Of a DNA stretch of 21,696 nucleotides, positions 7,768 through 15,437 are shown one piece after another. The first letter of the stretch is position 1; each line of letters opens with the position of its first letter. The position numbers and the translations under genes are program-made. The notes under the pieces were generated by a model that was not told where the DNA came from, did no database searches, and saw only the letters and a list, made by a program, of their open reading frames with translations. This DNA comes from HGM04593 sp045661225 (GTDB lineage Bacteria; Bacteroidota; Bacteroidia; Bacteroidales; Bacteroidaceae), in NCBI GenBank assembly GCA_045661225.1, contig JAZRFF010000006.1:1-21696 (forward strand), in the 5' to 3' direction.

Positions 7768-8946
7768 ATGAACTGGAAAGAATACCTTAAAGAGTGGTCG
7801 CAAAAATACCGCGACGACCTTGTAAACGACATAATGCCTTTCTGGCTTAAGAACGGTCTTGACCGCGTAAACGGCGGTGTCTACACCTGTGTAAACCGCG
7901 ACGGCTCGCTCATCGACAGCACAAAATCGGTGTGGTTTCAGGGACGTTTCGCCTTTGTGTGCAGTTTCGCCTACAACACCATTGAAAAGAACCCCGAATG
8001 GCTTGCTGCAGCAAAGAGCACAATCGATTTTATTGAAGCACACTGTTTCGACAGCGACGGCAGAATGTATTTTGAAGTAATGGCCGACGGTACCCCCTTG
8101 CGTAAGCGCCGTTACGTATTCTCGGAGAGTTTTGCAGCCATCGCGATGGCCGAATATGCAAAAGCGTCGGGCGACACAAATTACGCCCACAAAGCGCTCA
8201 AGCTGTTCAAGGACATACGCAAATTCGTCGCTACTCCCGGGTATATGGAACCTAAATATCTCGATGCGCTGCAGGCAAAAGGACACTCGCTTGTGATGAT
8301 ACTTATAAACACCGCATCGCGCATACGCAACGTTATCAGCGACCCCGTACTCGACGAGCAGATAAACGAATCCATTGCATCGCTCAAGGACTTTATGAAG
8401 CCCGAATTCAAGGCATTGCTTGAGATGGTAGGCCCCAACGGAGAGTTCATCGACACCATCAACGGACGTCTCATAAACCCCGGACACTGCATCGAGACAG
8501 CGTGGTTCCTGCTCGAAGAAGCCAAGCACCGCGGTTGGGACAAAGAGCTGACCTCTCAAGCCCTTCAAATTCTTGACTGGTCCTGGGAGTGGGGCTGGGA
8601 CAAGGAATACGGCGGTATAATAAACTTCCGCGACTGCCGCAACCTGCCCCCACAGGACTACTCGCAAGATATGAAGTTCTGGTGGCCGCAGACCGAGGCT
8701 ATAATTGCCACACTGTATGCCTACGAAGCCACCGGCGACGATAAGTACCTAATATGGCACAAACAGATAAGCGAATGGACATACGCCCACTTCCCCGACA
8801 AGGAACAAGGCGAGTGGTACGGCTATCTGCACCGCGACGGAACAGTGGCACAGCCCGCCAAAGGCAATATTTTCAAAGGTCCGTTCCACATTCCGCGAAT
8901 GATGATAAAGTCCTTTGAATTGTGTAACATTCTAACAAACGAATAA
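7768..8946 (+). CDS. nanE: N-acylglucosamine 2-epimerase (AGE family)
   Basis: The 392-residue cytoplasmic (alpha/alpha)6-barrel enzyme interconverts N-acetylmannosamine and N-acetylglucosamine, the step after the lyase. Family residues are visible: VWFQGRF with R60, RRYVFSESFAAIAMAEYA at 114-131, NPGHCIETAW with H240, KFWWPQTEA at 303-311 and FHIPRMM with H374. H240 and H374 correspond to the two catalytic histidines of the mammalian enzyme. B. fragilis uses this renin-binding-protein-type epimerase on unphosphorylated ManNAc, instead of the NanK kinase/NanE phosphate route of enteric bacteria. No ManNAc kinase is present here, which fits that route. GlcNAc would then need a separate kinase such as RokA, not in the window. 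The gene is separated from the transporter gene by one base. Confidence 0.92.
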   Translation: MNWKEYLKEWSQKYRDDLVNDIMPFWLKNGLDRVNGGVYTCVNRDGSLIDSTKSVWFQGRFAFVCSFAYNTIEKNPEWLAAAKSTIDFIEAHCFDSDGRMYFEVMADGTPLRKRRYVFSESFAAIAMAEYAKASGDTNYAHKALKLFKDIRKFVATPGYMEPKYLDALQAKGHSLVMILINTASRIRNVISDPVLDEQINESIASLKDFMKPEFKALLEMVGPNGEFIDTINGRLINPGHCIETAWFLLEEAKHRGWDKELTSQALQILDWSWEWGWDKEYGGIINFRDCRNLPPQDYSQDMKFWWPQTEAIIATLYAYEATGDDKYLIWHKQISEWTYAHFPDKEQGEWYGYLHRDGTVAQPAKGNIFKGPFHIPRMMIKSFELCNILTNE

Positions 8947-8947
8947 A

Positions 8948-10207
8948 ATGATAGGCAAAATAAACGAAAAGAAGTGGTACCCCTGGCTGGTGGTGGTACT
9001 GCTATCGGGAGTGGCGTTTCTCAACTATATGGACCGTCAGATGCTCAGCACAATGCGTTTCGCAATGGCCGAGGACATTGTCGAGGTTGCCGAGAGCTAC
9101 ACAGGCCCTTGGGGTTGGGGAGCACTTATGGCAGCCTTTATGTGGATTTACGGCCTTATGAGCCCCGTTTCGGGAGCAATCGCCGACCGTCTGAACCGCA
9201 AGAATCTAATCATCGGCAGTCTGTTCGTGTGGTCGGCCGTAACGTTCCTTATGGGATTCGTCGACACATACATTGAGCTATACATTTTGCGCGCGATAAT
9301 GGGATTCAGCGAAGCACTCTACATTCCCGCAGCCCTGTCGCTCATAGCCGACATTCACAGCGGAAAGACACGCTCTATGGCCATCGGAATACATATGACC
9401 GGTCTTTACCTTGGACAGGTGGCCGGAGGATTCGGGTCCATATTCTCGGGGCTGCTCAACTGGCATACACTGTTCCTTATATGCGGTCTTGTAGGAATGA
9501 TTTACGCTGCAGTGCTCATTCTGTTCATCAGTGACCCCGGACGCGAAAAAAGCGCAAAAAACACCGACCACAGCCAGCCAAGCGTGCTCAAGAGCATATC
9601 GCTCGTCCTGGGCAATGTAGCTTTTTGGGCTATACTCTTTGTATTTACCACGCTTAGTATGCCGGGGTGGGCTACAAAAAACTGGTTGCCCGAACTTGTA
9701 GCTAAAGTCATTGCTGCAAGCACCGGTATCGAGGTTAAGGAAGCTATGCACTACGCCGGCCCGACTGCTGTAATATGCCTTGCAGGAGCATCATTCATTG
9801 GCGCAATGATTGGTGCAAGAATCTCGGACAAATGGGTTCAAAAGAATCTGCGCGGACGTATATACACCAGCTGCATAGGCCTTGCGCTCATTGTACCATC
9901 ACTTCTCTTTATGGGAATGGGCGAGAGTATTGTCGCTGTCGTGCTTGCCATACTCTGCTTCGGAATAGGCTACGGATTCTTCGACACAAACACAATGCCC
10001 ATTCTGTGCCAGTTTGTTCCCTCGCGTCAACGCGCAACGGCATACGGATTCATCAATATGTCGGGAGTGCTTGGCGGTGCGGCAATAACCACCGTTCTTG
10101 GACAATTGTCATTAGGAACAGGATTCGCACTGCTGGGAGGCGTCACGGTACTATCGTTGCTTATACAAATAGTAGCACTACGCCCCAAAAGCATAAACGT
10201 AGAGTAA
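8948..10207 (+). CDS. nanT: MFS sugar-acid transporter, probable sialic acid permease
   Basis: This 419-residue inner-membrane protein has about 12 hydrophobic segments. Major facilitator motifs are LNYMDRQ at 25-31 in helix 1 and GAIADRLNRK at 76-85 in the loop between helices 2 and 3. It has the overall look of the anion:cation symporter-type branch. It starts one base after the epimerase stop and ends two bases before the next ATG, so translation is tightly coupled. By position and by analogy with the B. fragilis nanLET operon it should import free N-acetylneuraminate by proton symport. Substrate specificity cannot be read from the sequence itself. A hexuronate or phthalate-type substrate would be the alternative if the operon context were ignored. 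Confidence 0.88.
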   Translation: MIGKINEKKWYPWLVVVLLSGVAFLNYMDRQMLSTMRFAMAEDIVEVAESYTGPWGWGALMAAFMWIYGLMSPVSGAIADRLNRKNLIIGSLFVWSAVTFLMGFVDTYIELYILRAIMGFSEALYIPAALSLIADIHSGKTRSMAIGIHMTGLYLGQVAGGFGSIFSGLLNWHTLFLICGLVGMIYAAVLILFISDPGREKSAKNTDHSQPSVLKSISLVLGNVAFWAILFVFTTLSMPGWATKNWLPELVAKVIAASTGIEVKEAMHYAGPTAVICLAGASFIGAMIGARISDKWVQKNLRGRIYTSCIGLALIVPSLLFMGMGESIVAVVLAILCFGIGYGFFDTNTMPILCQFVPSRQRATAYGFINMSGVLGGAAITTVLGQLSLGTGFALLGGVTVLSLLIQIVALRPKSINVE

Positions 10208-10209
10208 TT

Positions 10210-11355
10210 ATGAACGCTATTATAAAAGGAATACTCACACTGCCCATTGCAGCAACCCTCACGGGTTGCTGCAATAGCAACAGCCCCCTTCCTGCACCGG
10301 AAAGCGCCACAAGCTACAAGGTCGAATGCATAGGCACAATGCCCGATATTGAAAAAGGATACGCACAAGGCGTGTCGGCCTGTTACGCAGCAACAACCGA
10401 CGATGCATTATTCATTGCCGGCGGTTGCAACTTTCCCGAAACACCGGCAGCCGAAGGCGGGCGCAAAGTCTACTACCGGGGCATATACCGCACCAACACC
10501 GACACCCCACTCCATTGGGAGCAGATAGCGCTGCTACCCGAAGCATCGGCCTACGGCGTTAGTCTGCAACGTGACAGTTGTTGGTACATTATCGGTGGAA
10601 TGAACAGCGACGCATCGACAGCAAAGGCCTACCGTATAAACCTTTCGCAACTGCACGCCGGCAACCCCGACGATGCAATAACCGAACTCCCACCCCTTCC
10701 ACACGCCATTGACAACGCCGCCGGTGCAATAGCAGGCAACAACATCTACATTGCAGGTGGTAACGCCGACGGTAAAGCGAGCAACAGAGTATTTGTACTT
10801 AATGAAGGAGCAAACACCTGGCAGGAACTTCCCCCAATGCCATCAAGTGCCCGCGTGCAGCCCGTGTGCGCAGGCACCCCCACAGCGCTATATGTATGGG
10901 GCGGTTTCACCCCGCAAAGCGACACTACCGATGCGGCTGTACACTGCGACGGCCTGCGATACGACATTACATCGGCACAGTGGGAGCACATTGACACTAT
11001 AAAGAGCGACGGCAACAGCATAACCCTTTCGGGAGGCATTGCCACAACCGCGCAGGGTAATATTGTTGCAGCGGGCGGAGTAAACAAAGAGATATTCCTC
11101 GATGCAATATCGGGACGATACAACCTTGTGGACAAGAAAGACTATATGTTAAAACCCGCCGAATGGTATAAATTCAACAACAAGCTTCTCGTCTACAACC
11201 CCGACAGTGCCTGTTGGAACACAGCCGCCACCGACAGCTGTTACGCCCGAGCCGGCGCACAACTCATCGGCAGAGGCAAGGAGCTGTTCCTCATAGGCGG
11301 CGAACTCAAGCCCGGAATACGCACACCCAATATATACAGAATCACAACCGAGTGA
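10210..11355 (+). CDS. nanM: Cyclically permuted kelch mutarotase lipoprotein (NanM-like)
   Basis: The protein has 381 residues from the ATG at 10210. A longer open frame extends upstream, but it lies inside the transporter gene. The internal start gives a clear lipoprotein signal peptide with lipobox LTGC at 17-20, so this start is preferred. Six kelch glycine pairs are seen (71-72, 129-130, 183-184, 231-232, 289-290, 363-364), as expected for a six-bladed propeller. The segments AGGCNFP, GGVNKEIFLDAI and GGELKPGIRTP match the N-acetylneuraminate epimerase (NanM) family, in the blade order of the cyclically permuted subgroup known from Bacteroidetes. NanM speeds conversion of alpha- to beta-sialic acid released by sialidases, outside the inner membrane. 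It is the last gene of the operon, two bases after the transporter stop. Confidence 0.87.
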   Translation: MNAIIKGILTLPIAATLTGCCNSNSPLPAPESATSYKVECIGTMPDIEKGYAQGVSACYAATTDDALFIAGGCNFPETPAAEGGRKVYYRGIYRTNTDTPLHWEQIALLPEASAYGVSLQRDSCWYIIGGMNSDASTAKAYRINLSQLHAGNPDDAITELPPLPHAIDNAAGAIAGNNIYIAGGNADGKASNRVFVLNEGANTWQELPPMPSSARVQPVCAGTPTALYVWGGFTPQSDTTDAAVHCDGLRYDITSAQWEHIDTIKSDGNSITLSGGIATTAQGNIVAAGGVNKEIFLDAISGRYNLVDKKDYMLKPAEWYKFNNKLLVYNPDSACWNTAATDSCYARAGAQLIGRGKELFLIGGELKPGIRTPNIYRITTE

Positions 11356-11405
11356 TTATCAGCGTTCAAGCACAAGGGCGGAGAAAAGCCCTATACACAT
11401 TAGGA

Positions 11406-11448
11406 ATTCCCCCTGCAACGATTAGGACATTAACGTTGCAGGGGGAAT
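11406..11448 (+). terminator. Terminator-like hairpin after the sialic acid operon
   Basis: Arms attccccctgcaacg (11406-11420) and cgttgcagggggaat (11434-11448) pair perfectly over 15 bp, with a 13-nt loop. There is no clear T-tract (ctcgcatcatt follows), so termination may need a factor. The right arm contains the TTG (-33) element of the next promoter. Confidence 0.65.
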
Positions 11449-11466
11449 CTCGCATCATTACCTTTG
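11436..11466 (+). promoter_or_regulatory. Promoter of the Lys/Pro-rich small protein gene
   Basis: TTG at 11436-11438, then 20 bases, then TACCTTTG at 11459-11466. The -7 box matches TAnnTTTG exactly. Predicted start is near 11473, about 43 bases before the ATG at 11516. The -33 element lies within the right arm of the preceding hairpin. Confidence 0.7.
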
Positions 11467-11515
11467 CGATACCAACAAGAGAGAAAAACAGGTTTAACCA
11501 TTAAAAATTACAATT

Positions 11516-11869
11516 ATGAAGAAGATGATTTTTATTGCAGCGATGATGAGCCTGATGCTTATGCCTGCACAGATTGATGCACAGAACAACAGAAACAGTG
11601 CAAAAGCAAGATTAGAAAACAGAAACAACAAAAAAGATGTAAAGAAAGAGAATTACAAGCCCGGCAAGCCCAAAAACAAGCCTAACTATAAGCCAAAATA
11701 TAAACCTTACAAGCCGGCTCCGGTAATTGTCATCAACAAGCCCGTTGTACCCCCTTGCCCGCCTCCACCCCCTCCGGCACCTAAAAGATACTACTACGAT
11801 AACGACGTGGCAGAAGCCGTAACTGCAGTTGTAGGCCTTGCAGCACTTGTTGCACTGATAGCCGACTGA
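11516..11869 (+). CDS. Small exported Lys/Pro/Tyr-rich protein with hydrophobic C-terminus
   Basis: I do not recognise a family for this 117-residue protein. It has four parts. A Sec signal peptide (about 1-23, ending in AQIDAQ) is followed by a highly basic Asn/Lys/Arg stretch. Next is an irregular YKP/KPK repeat (YKPGKPKNKPNYKPKYKPYKP, about 43-63). A proline run with one cysteine (VVPPCPPPPPPAP) and an RYYYDND segment follow, then a C-terminal hydrophobic helix (about 97-117) ending in LVALIAD. The basic Pro-rich middle could bind peptidoglycan, LPS or another anionic polymer, while the end anchors in a membrane. That is inference only. It has its own promoter and a starting ATG in an A-rich context. 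Low complexity could hide distant homology. Confidence 0.7.
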   Translation: MKKMIFIAAMMSLMLMPAQIDAQNNRNSAKARLENRNNKKDVKKENYKPGKPKNKPNYKPKYKPYKPAPVIVINKPVVPPCPPPPPPAPKRYYYDNDVAEAVTAVVGLAALVALIAD

Positions 11870-11878
11870 CAAACACTA

Positions 11879-11954
11879 AAAAAGCAGCAATAACACATAT
11901 AATGTTTTTAGGTTAAATTTATAATTAAGTATTTTCAAAAAAAAGCTGCTTTTT
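11879..11954 (+). terminator. Long-loop inverted repeat with T-run after the small protein gene
   Basis: aaaaagcagc at 11879-11888 and gctgcttttt at 11945-11954 are perfect complements, separated by 56 AT-rich bases. The right arm ends in five T residues. It could terminate transcription, though the long loop is unusual. Confidence 0.4.
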
Positions 11955-11975
11955 ACTTACAACTAATTAGATAGA

Positions 11976-12013
11976 GACCGAGGAGAACAACGGCTTAAAA
12001 GTTCTCCTCGGTC
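11976..12013. terminator. 13-bp perfect hairpin in the gap before feoAB
   Basis: Arms gaccgaggagaac (11976-11988) and gttctcctcggtc (12001-12013) surround a 12-nt loop. The sequence continues aatttgtgccttt, a poor T-tract. It may be a second terminator for the small protein gene or part of an unrecognised small RNA. Confidence 0.55.
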
Positions 12014-12239
12014 AATTTGTGCCTTTATCGACAGCACACACAGATAATACAATTCGTTTACAGTGGTTTATTCACTTTGAGAACACCAAATTCTCACAAT
12101 GCAAAAATAGTGTCGTTCCACAACACCTGCAATCATAAAATGTTATGAATTAAATGGTACACACTAATAACATTTTTCCATAAACCGCAATAATAGTTAT
12201 AAATAACTAAAATAGTATCCATTTTAAAAAATACAACTA
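12014..12239. other. AT-rich non-coding stretch upstream of the feoAB promoter
   Basis: No open frame of substance is seen. Small inverted repeats occur: gagaa/ttctc (12079-12083/12091-12095) and tagttat/ataacta (12194-12200/12203-12209). GCAAAAATA at 12101-12109 equals the outer 9 bases of one half of the palindrome at 12263-12288. It is the only candidate for a second regulator half-site. Confidence 0.4.
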
Positions 12240-12288
12240 TTGTAAGAGAGATAAAAGTAAACTATTTTTGCAATATATTGCAAAAATA
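12240..12288 (+). promoter_or_regulatory. feoAB promoter with 26-bp palindromic operator
   Basis: TTG at 12240-12242, 20 bases, then TATTTTTG at 12263-12270 is an exact Bacteroides-type promoter. The predicted start is near 12277, and the leader is about 56 bases to the ATG at 12333. The -7 box forms the left edge of a perfect palindrome, half-site TATTTTTGCAATA followed by its complement TATTGCAAAAATA (12263-12288). The centre (12275/12276) falls practically at the start site. That geometry is what a dimeric repressor of iron uptake (Fur or DtxR/MntR type) would use. The sequence is not the classic E. coli Fur box, so the protein is not identified. Confidence 0.7.
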
Positions 12289-12332
12289 AGGGTGAGCCCA
12301 AAAACAGAAACTATTAAGCGTCGGAACAGAAA

Positions 12333-14723
12333 ATGAAACTATCGGAACTAAAGAACGGAGAGACCGCAGTCATTGTCAGGCTGTCGGGACACGGCGGATT
12401 CCGCAAGCGCATTATGGAAATGGGCTTCATACGCGGTGAAAAGGTCAAGTCGGTACTCGACTCCCCTATGCACGACCCGGTAAAATATCAGGTAATGGGA
12501 TACGATGTTCTTCTGCGCCGCAGCGAAGCCGCAATGATAGAGGTGCTCCCCGAGGAAGAGGCCAAGAAAGAGCTTACCCCGGCACCCACCTTTACCAGTT
12601 TGTCAATATGCGAAAGCTGCAGCGGCAACAACTGCACAAGTTGCACTCTGCGCCGAATTTCGACACGCCGCAACAACGTCATAAATGTCGCGCTTGTGGG
12701 CAACCCCAACAGCGGAAAGACATCAATCTTCAATGCCCTTTCGAACCAGAATGAGCACGTAGGCAACTACAGCGGCGTAACCGTTGATGCAAAGACAGGC
12801 AGTTTCAACTACAAAGGCTACCGCATAAACATTACCGACCTGCCGGGCACCTACTCCATTGCCGCATACACCCCCGAGGAGGTATACGTGCGTCGCCACC
12901 TCTTCGAGCAGATACCCGACGTGATAATAAACTCCGTTGTAGCCTCAAATCTTGAGCGCAATCTCTACCTCACGACCGAGCTCATCGATATGAACCTACG
13001 CACAGTGGTAGCACTCAATATGTACGACGAGCTACTCGCCAGTGGCGCAAGAATCGACTACGAGCATTTGGGCGCAATGATGGGTATACCAATGATTCCC
13101 ACAGTGGCAAAGAACAGCAAAGGGTTAGACAAACTGCTCGACACCATTATAGAGCTGTTCGAAGGCAACAACAAGACCATAAGGCACATACACATAAACT
13201 ACGGCAACATCATCGAGGAACAGCTCGCACCGCTGTCGGCCGAACTGCACAATGCCGAAGACCTGCCGCAACAGTTCCCCGTGCGTTACTGGGCACTTAA
13301 GCTGCTCGAGGGCGACCGGGAAGCGCCACACCTGTTACGCAACAGTATGGAACTGCCCCGTTGGCTACACATTGCCGAGAAAGGTGCAAAAGCCGTACAG
13401 ACACAGATGGGCGTGGACGTGGAAACAGCCATAAGCGGAGCGAAATACGGATTCATTAACGGCGCGCTGCAAGAGACATTCAAGCCCGGCAACAAAGACA
13501 CACAGAAACAGACACGCCGCATAGACAGGCTTGTTGCAAGCCGTTGGTTAGGGTTCCCCATATTCATTTTCGTAATGTGGGTAATGTTCAGTTCTGTATT
13601 TATGCTGGGAGCATACCCGCAGGGGTGGATTGAGTCACTATTCGGGTGGGTAGGCAGTCTCGCTCAGAACCTGATACCGCAAGGAGCGCTGCAGGACCTT
13701 GTCGTGAACGGAATTATAGGCGGTGTAGGCAGTGTGGCGGTGTTTCTGCCACAGATACTTATACTCTATCTCTTTATATCGCTTATGGAAGATTCCGGCT
13801 ATATGGCACGCGCAGCGTTCATTATGGACCGCCTGATGCACAAAATGGGGCTGCACGGAAAATCGTTCATACCAATGCTTATGGGCTTCGGTTGCAATGT
13901 GCCGGCCATTATGGCCTCGCGTACCATTGAGAGTCGCAGCAGCCGCCTAATAACCATACTCGTCACCCCATTTATGTCGTGCAGTGCACGCCTGCCGGTA
14001 TTAGTACTCTTTGCAGCAGCATTCTTCCCGGCATACGCATCGTGGGTGCTCGTCGGCCTATACCTTTTGGGAATTATAGTTGCCGTACTTACCGCACGCC
14101 TGTTGCGACTGACAAAATTCCAAAAGGACGAAACGCCATTTGTGATGGAACTTCCACCCTACCGATGGCCGACACTGCGCGCGACATTGCGTCATATGTG
14201 GGACAAATGTTCGCAGTATATAAAGAAGATTGGAACAGTCATTCTAATCTCGACAATTGCAATATGGTTCCTAAGCTACTACCCGAGACCTGACGAAAGC
14301 GCCCAGGCGCAACAAAATACCGAACAACACGTAAGCGGAATAAACGAGCACTCATTCATTGCAATGATAGGGCACGCGGTAGAACCCATACTCGCACCAC
14401 TCGGACAAAACTGGCGTTCAAGCATTGCGCTAATCACAAGCATTCCGGCCAAAGAACTTGTTGTCAGCACACTGGGAGTGCTGTACAGCGCCGACTCCGA
14501 TGAGAGTATCCGGCAAGACCTACGCAACTCGGGCGACTTTACACCCCGTTCGGCTGCGGCATTTATGGTATTCATACTGCTATTCTTCCCCTGTATAGCC
14601 ACAGTGGCAGCCATTGCCGATGAAACCGGCAGCCGTCGGTGGGCGCTATTCTCAATAATCTACAACACAGCCGTAGCGTGGGTTGCCGGATTTATTGTAT
14701 ATACAATAGGAAGCATACTATAA
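12333..14723 (+). CDS. feoB: Fused FeoA-FeoB ferrous iron transporter
   Basis: The 796-residue fusion is typical of Bacteroidetes. An N-terminal FeoA SH3-like domain (1-75; KNGETAVIVRLSGHGGFRKR) is joined to FeoB. The linker carries a CxxCxxxxCxxC cluster (C93, C96, C101, C104). The G domain shows G1 GNPNSGKT (123-130), G2 threonine in SGVTVDAKTG, G3 DLPGTYS (D169 onward) and G4 NMYD (229-232). The membrane part holds two gate motifs, GFGCNVPAIMASR and PFMSCSARLPVLVLF, followed by the C-terminal helices. It imports Fe2+ across the inner membrane, with GTP hydrolysis regulating transport. It leads a three-gene operon, and the hemerythrin-like gene starts 12 bases after its stop. Expression probably falls under the palindromic site at its promoter. 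Confidence 0.95.
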   Translation: MKLSELKNGETAVIVRLSGHGGFRKRIMEMGFIRGEKVKSVLDSPMHDPVKYQVMGYDVLLRRSEAAMIEVLPEEEAKKELTPAPTFTSLSICESCSGNNCTSCTLRRISTRRNNVINVALVGNPNSGKTSIFNALSNQNEHVGNYSGVTVDAKTGSFNYKGYRINITDLPGTYSIAAYTPEEVYVRRHLFEQIPDVIINSVVASNLERNLYLTTELIDMNLRTVVALNMYDELLASGARIDYEHLGAMMGIPMIPTVAKNSKGLDKLLDTIIELFEGNNKTIRHIHINYGNIIEEQLAPLSAELHNAEDLPQQFPVRYWALKLLEGDREAPHLLRNSMELPRWLHIAEKGAKAVQTQMGVDVETAISGAKYGFINGALQETFKPGNKDTQKQTRRIDRLVASRWLGFPIFIFVMWVMFSSVFMLGAYPQGWIESLFGWVGSLAQNLIPQGALQDLVVNGIIGGVGSVAVFLPQILILYLFISLMEDSGYMARAAFIMDRLMHKMGLHGKSFIPMLMGFGCNVPAIMASRTIESRSSRLITILVTPFMSCSARLPVLVLFAAAFFPAYASWVLVGLYLLGIIVAVLTARLLRLTKFQKDETPFVMELPPYRWPTLRATLRHMWDKCSQYIKKIGTVILISTIAIWFLSYYPRPDESAQAQQNTEQHVSGINEHSFIAMIGHAVEPILAPLGQNWRSSIALITSIPAKELVVSTLGVLYSADSDESIRQDLRNSGDFTPRSAAAFMVFILLFFPCIATVAAIADETGSRRWALFSIIYNTAVAWVAGFIVYTIGSIL

Positions 14724-14735
14724 AAACTAATTAAA

Positions 14736-15437
14736 ATGAGCAATAAAGAGACTATATACACAAAGCGAATGAAGGTTGCCGATCTTTTGGCTACCGACGA
14801 GAGTCTGCTATCCATTCTGCAACGCCTCAACATAAGGTTAGGTTTCGGCGAGGCAACAGTCGAGGAGCTATGCACGCGTTACGGAATTTCAGCCGACCTG
14901 TTCCTCATTATATGCAACATATACTCATTCCGCAACTACGCACCCGAGGTTGACACACTGAGCGAACACGATATAAAGGACATCACCACCTATCTGCGTG
15001 CCTCGCACCGCTATTATACCGGAGTCTGCTTCCCCGCCATACACAACGCCATTCATCGCCTTGTGGCAGAGCTCGACGAAGTCAGCCGCAAACTTATCGA
15101 CAAGTTCTACGACGACTACGACAACGAAGTAAGCAACCATTTTCTATACGAAGAAGAGGTAGTATTTCCCTATATCGAAGAATTACTATCCAACAACAAT
15201 AACGGCGGCAAATACCGCATTGGTCAATTCGAGCACAACCACAGCAACATAAACGAGAAGCTTAACGACCTAAAGAACATAATAACAAAATATCTTGCCG
15301 AAGAATACACTTCACCGCTTCGTTTCGAGCTTCTCAACAACATATACAGCGTCGAGAGCGACTTGCGCAAACACTCGCTCATTGAGAATAAACTACTCAT
15401 TCCATTAGTCGAAAAATTCGAGAACCACTATGAGTAA
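14736..15437 (+). CDS. Ric/YtfE-like hemerythrin-type di-iron protein
   Basis: This is a 233-residue helical cytoplasmic protein. The ligand pattern of the iron-centre-repair family (YtfE/ScdA) is visible: H91, H135-xxx-E139 (HFLYE), H167 or H169 (FEHNHSN) and H213-xxx-E217 (HSLIE). The spacing is close to H84, H129/E133, H160 and H204/E208 of E. coli YtfE. The N-terminal 60 residues resemble the ScdA_N/DUF542 domain in shape, but the usual Cys-Cys pair is replaced by LGFGEAT. Family members react with NO or oxygen and help restore damaged iron-sulfur clusters. Here it lies between an iron importer and a transcription regulator, whose start overlaps its last 8 bases. It may serve as an iron/NO sensor rather than a repair enzyme, which is inference. 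Confidence 0.8.
   Translation: MSNKETIYTKRMKVADLLATDESLLSILQRLNIRLGFGEATVEELCTRYGISADLFLIICNIYSFRNYAPEVDTLSEHDIKDITTYLRASHRYYTGVCFPAIHNAIHRLVAELDEVSRKLIDKFYDDYDNEVSNHFLYEEEVVFPYIEELLSNNNNGGKYRIGQFEHNHSNINEKLNDLKNIITKYLAEEYTSPLRFELLNNIYSVESDLRKHSLIENKLLIPLVEKFENHYE

Noticed and set aside
7546..8667. 373-codon frame opposite the lyase and epimerase genes
   Set aside because: It is antisense to two clearly identified enzymes, has no domain, and is explained by the codon bias of the sense genes.
9775..10209. Upstream extension of the kelch protein frame
   Set aside because: It lies wholly within the transporter gene in another frame, with low-quality Arg/His-rich sequence. The ATG at 10210 gives a proper lipoprotein signal.
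12102..12109. Minus-strand TATTTTTG promoter box in the gap before feoAB
   Set aside because: No -33 element at 19-21 bases and no minus-strand gene or transcript candidate downstream. Retained only as a possible regulator half-site.
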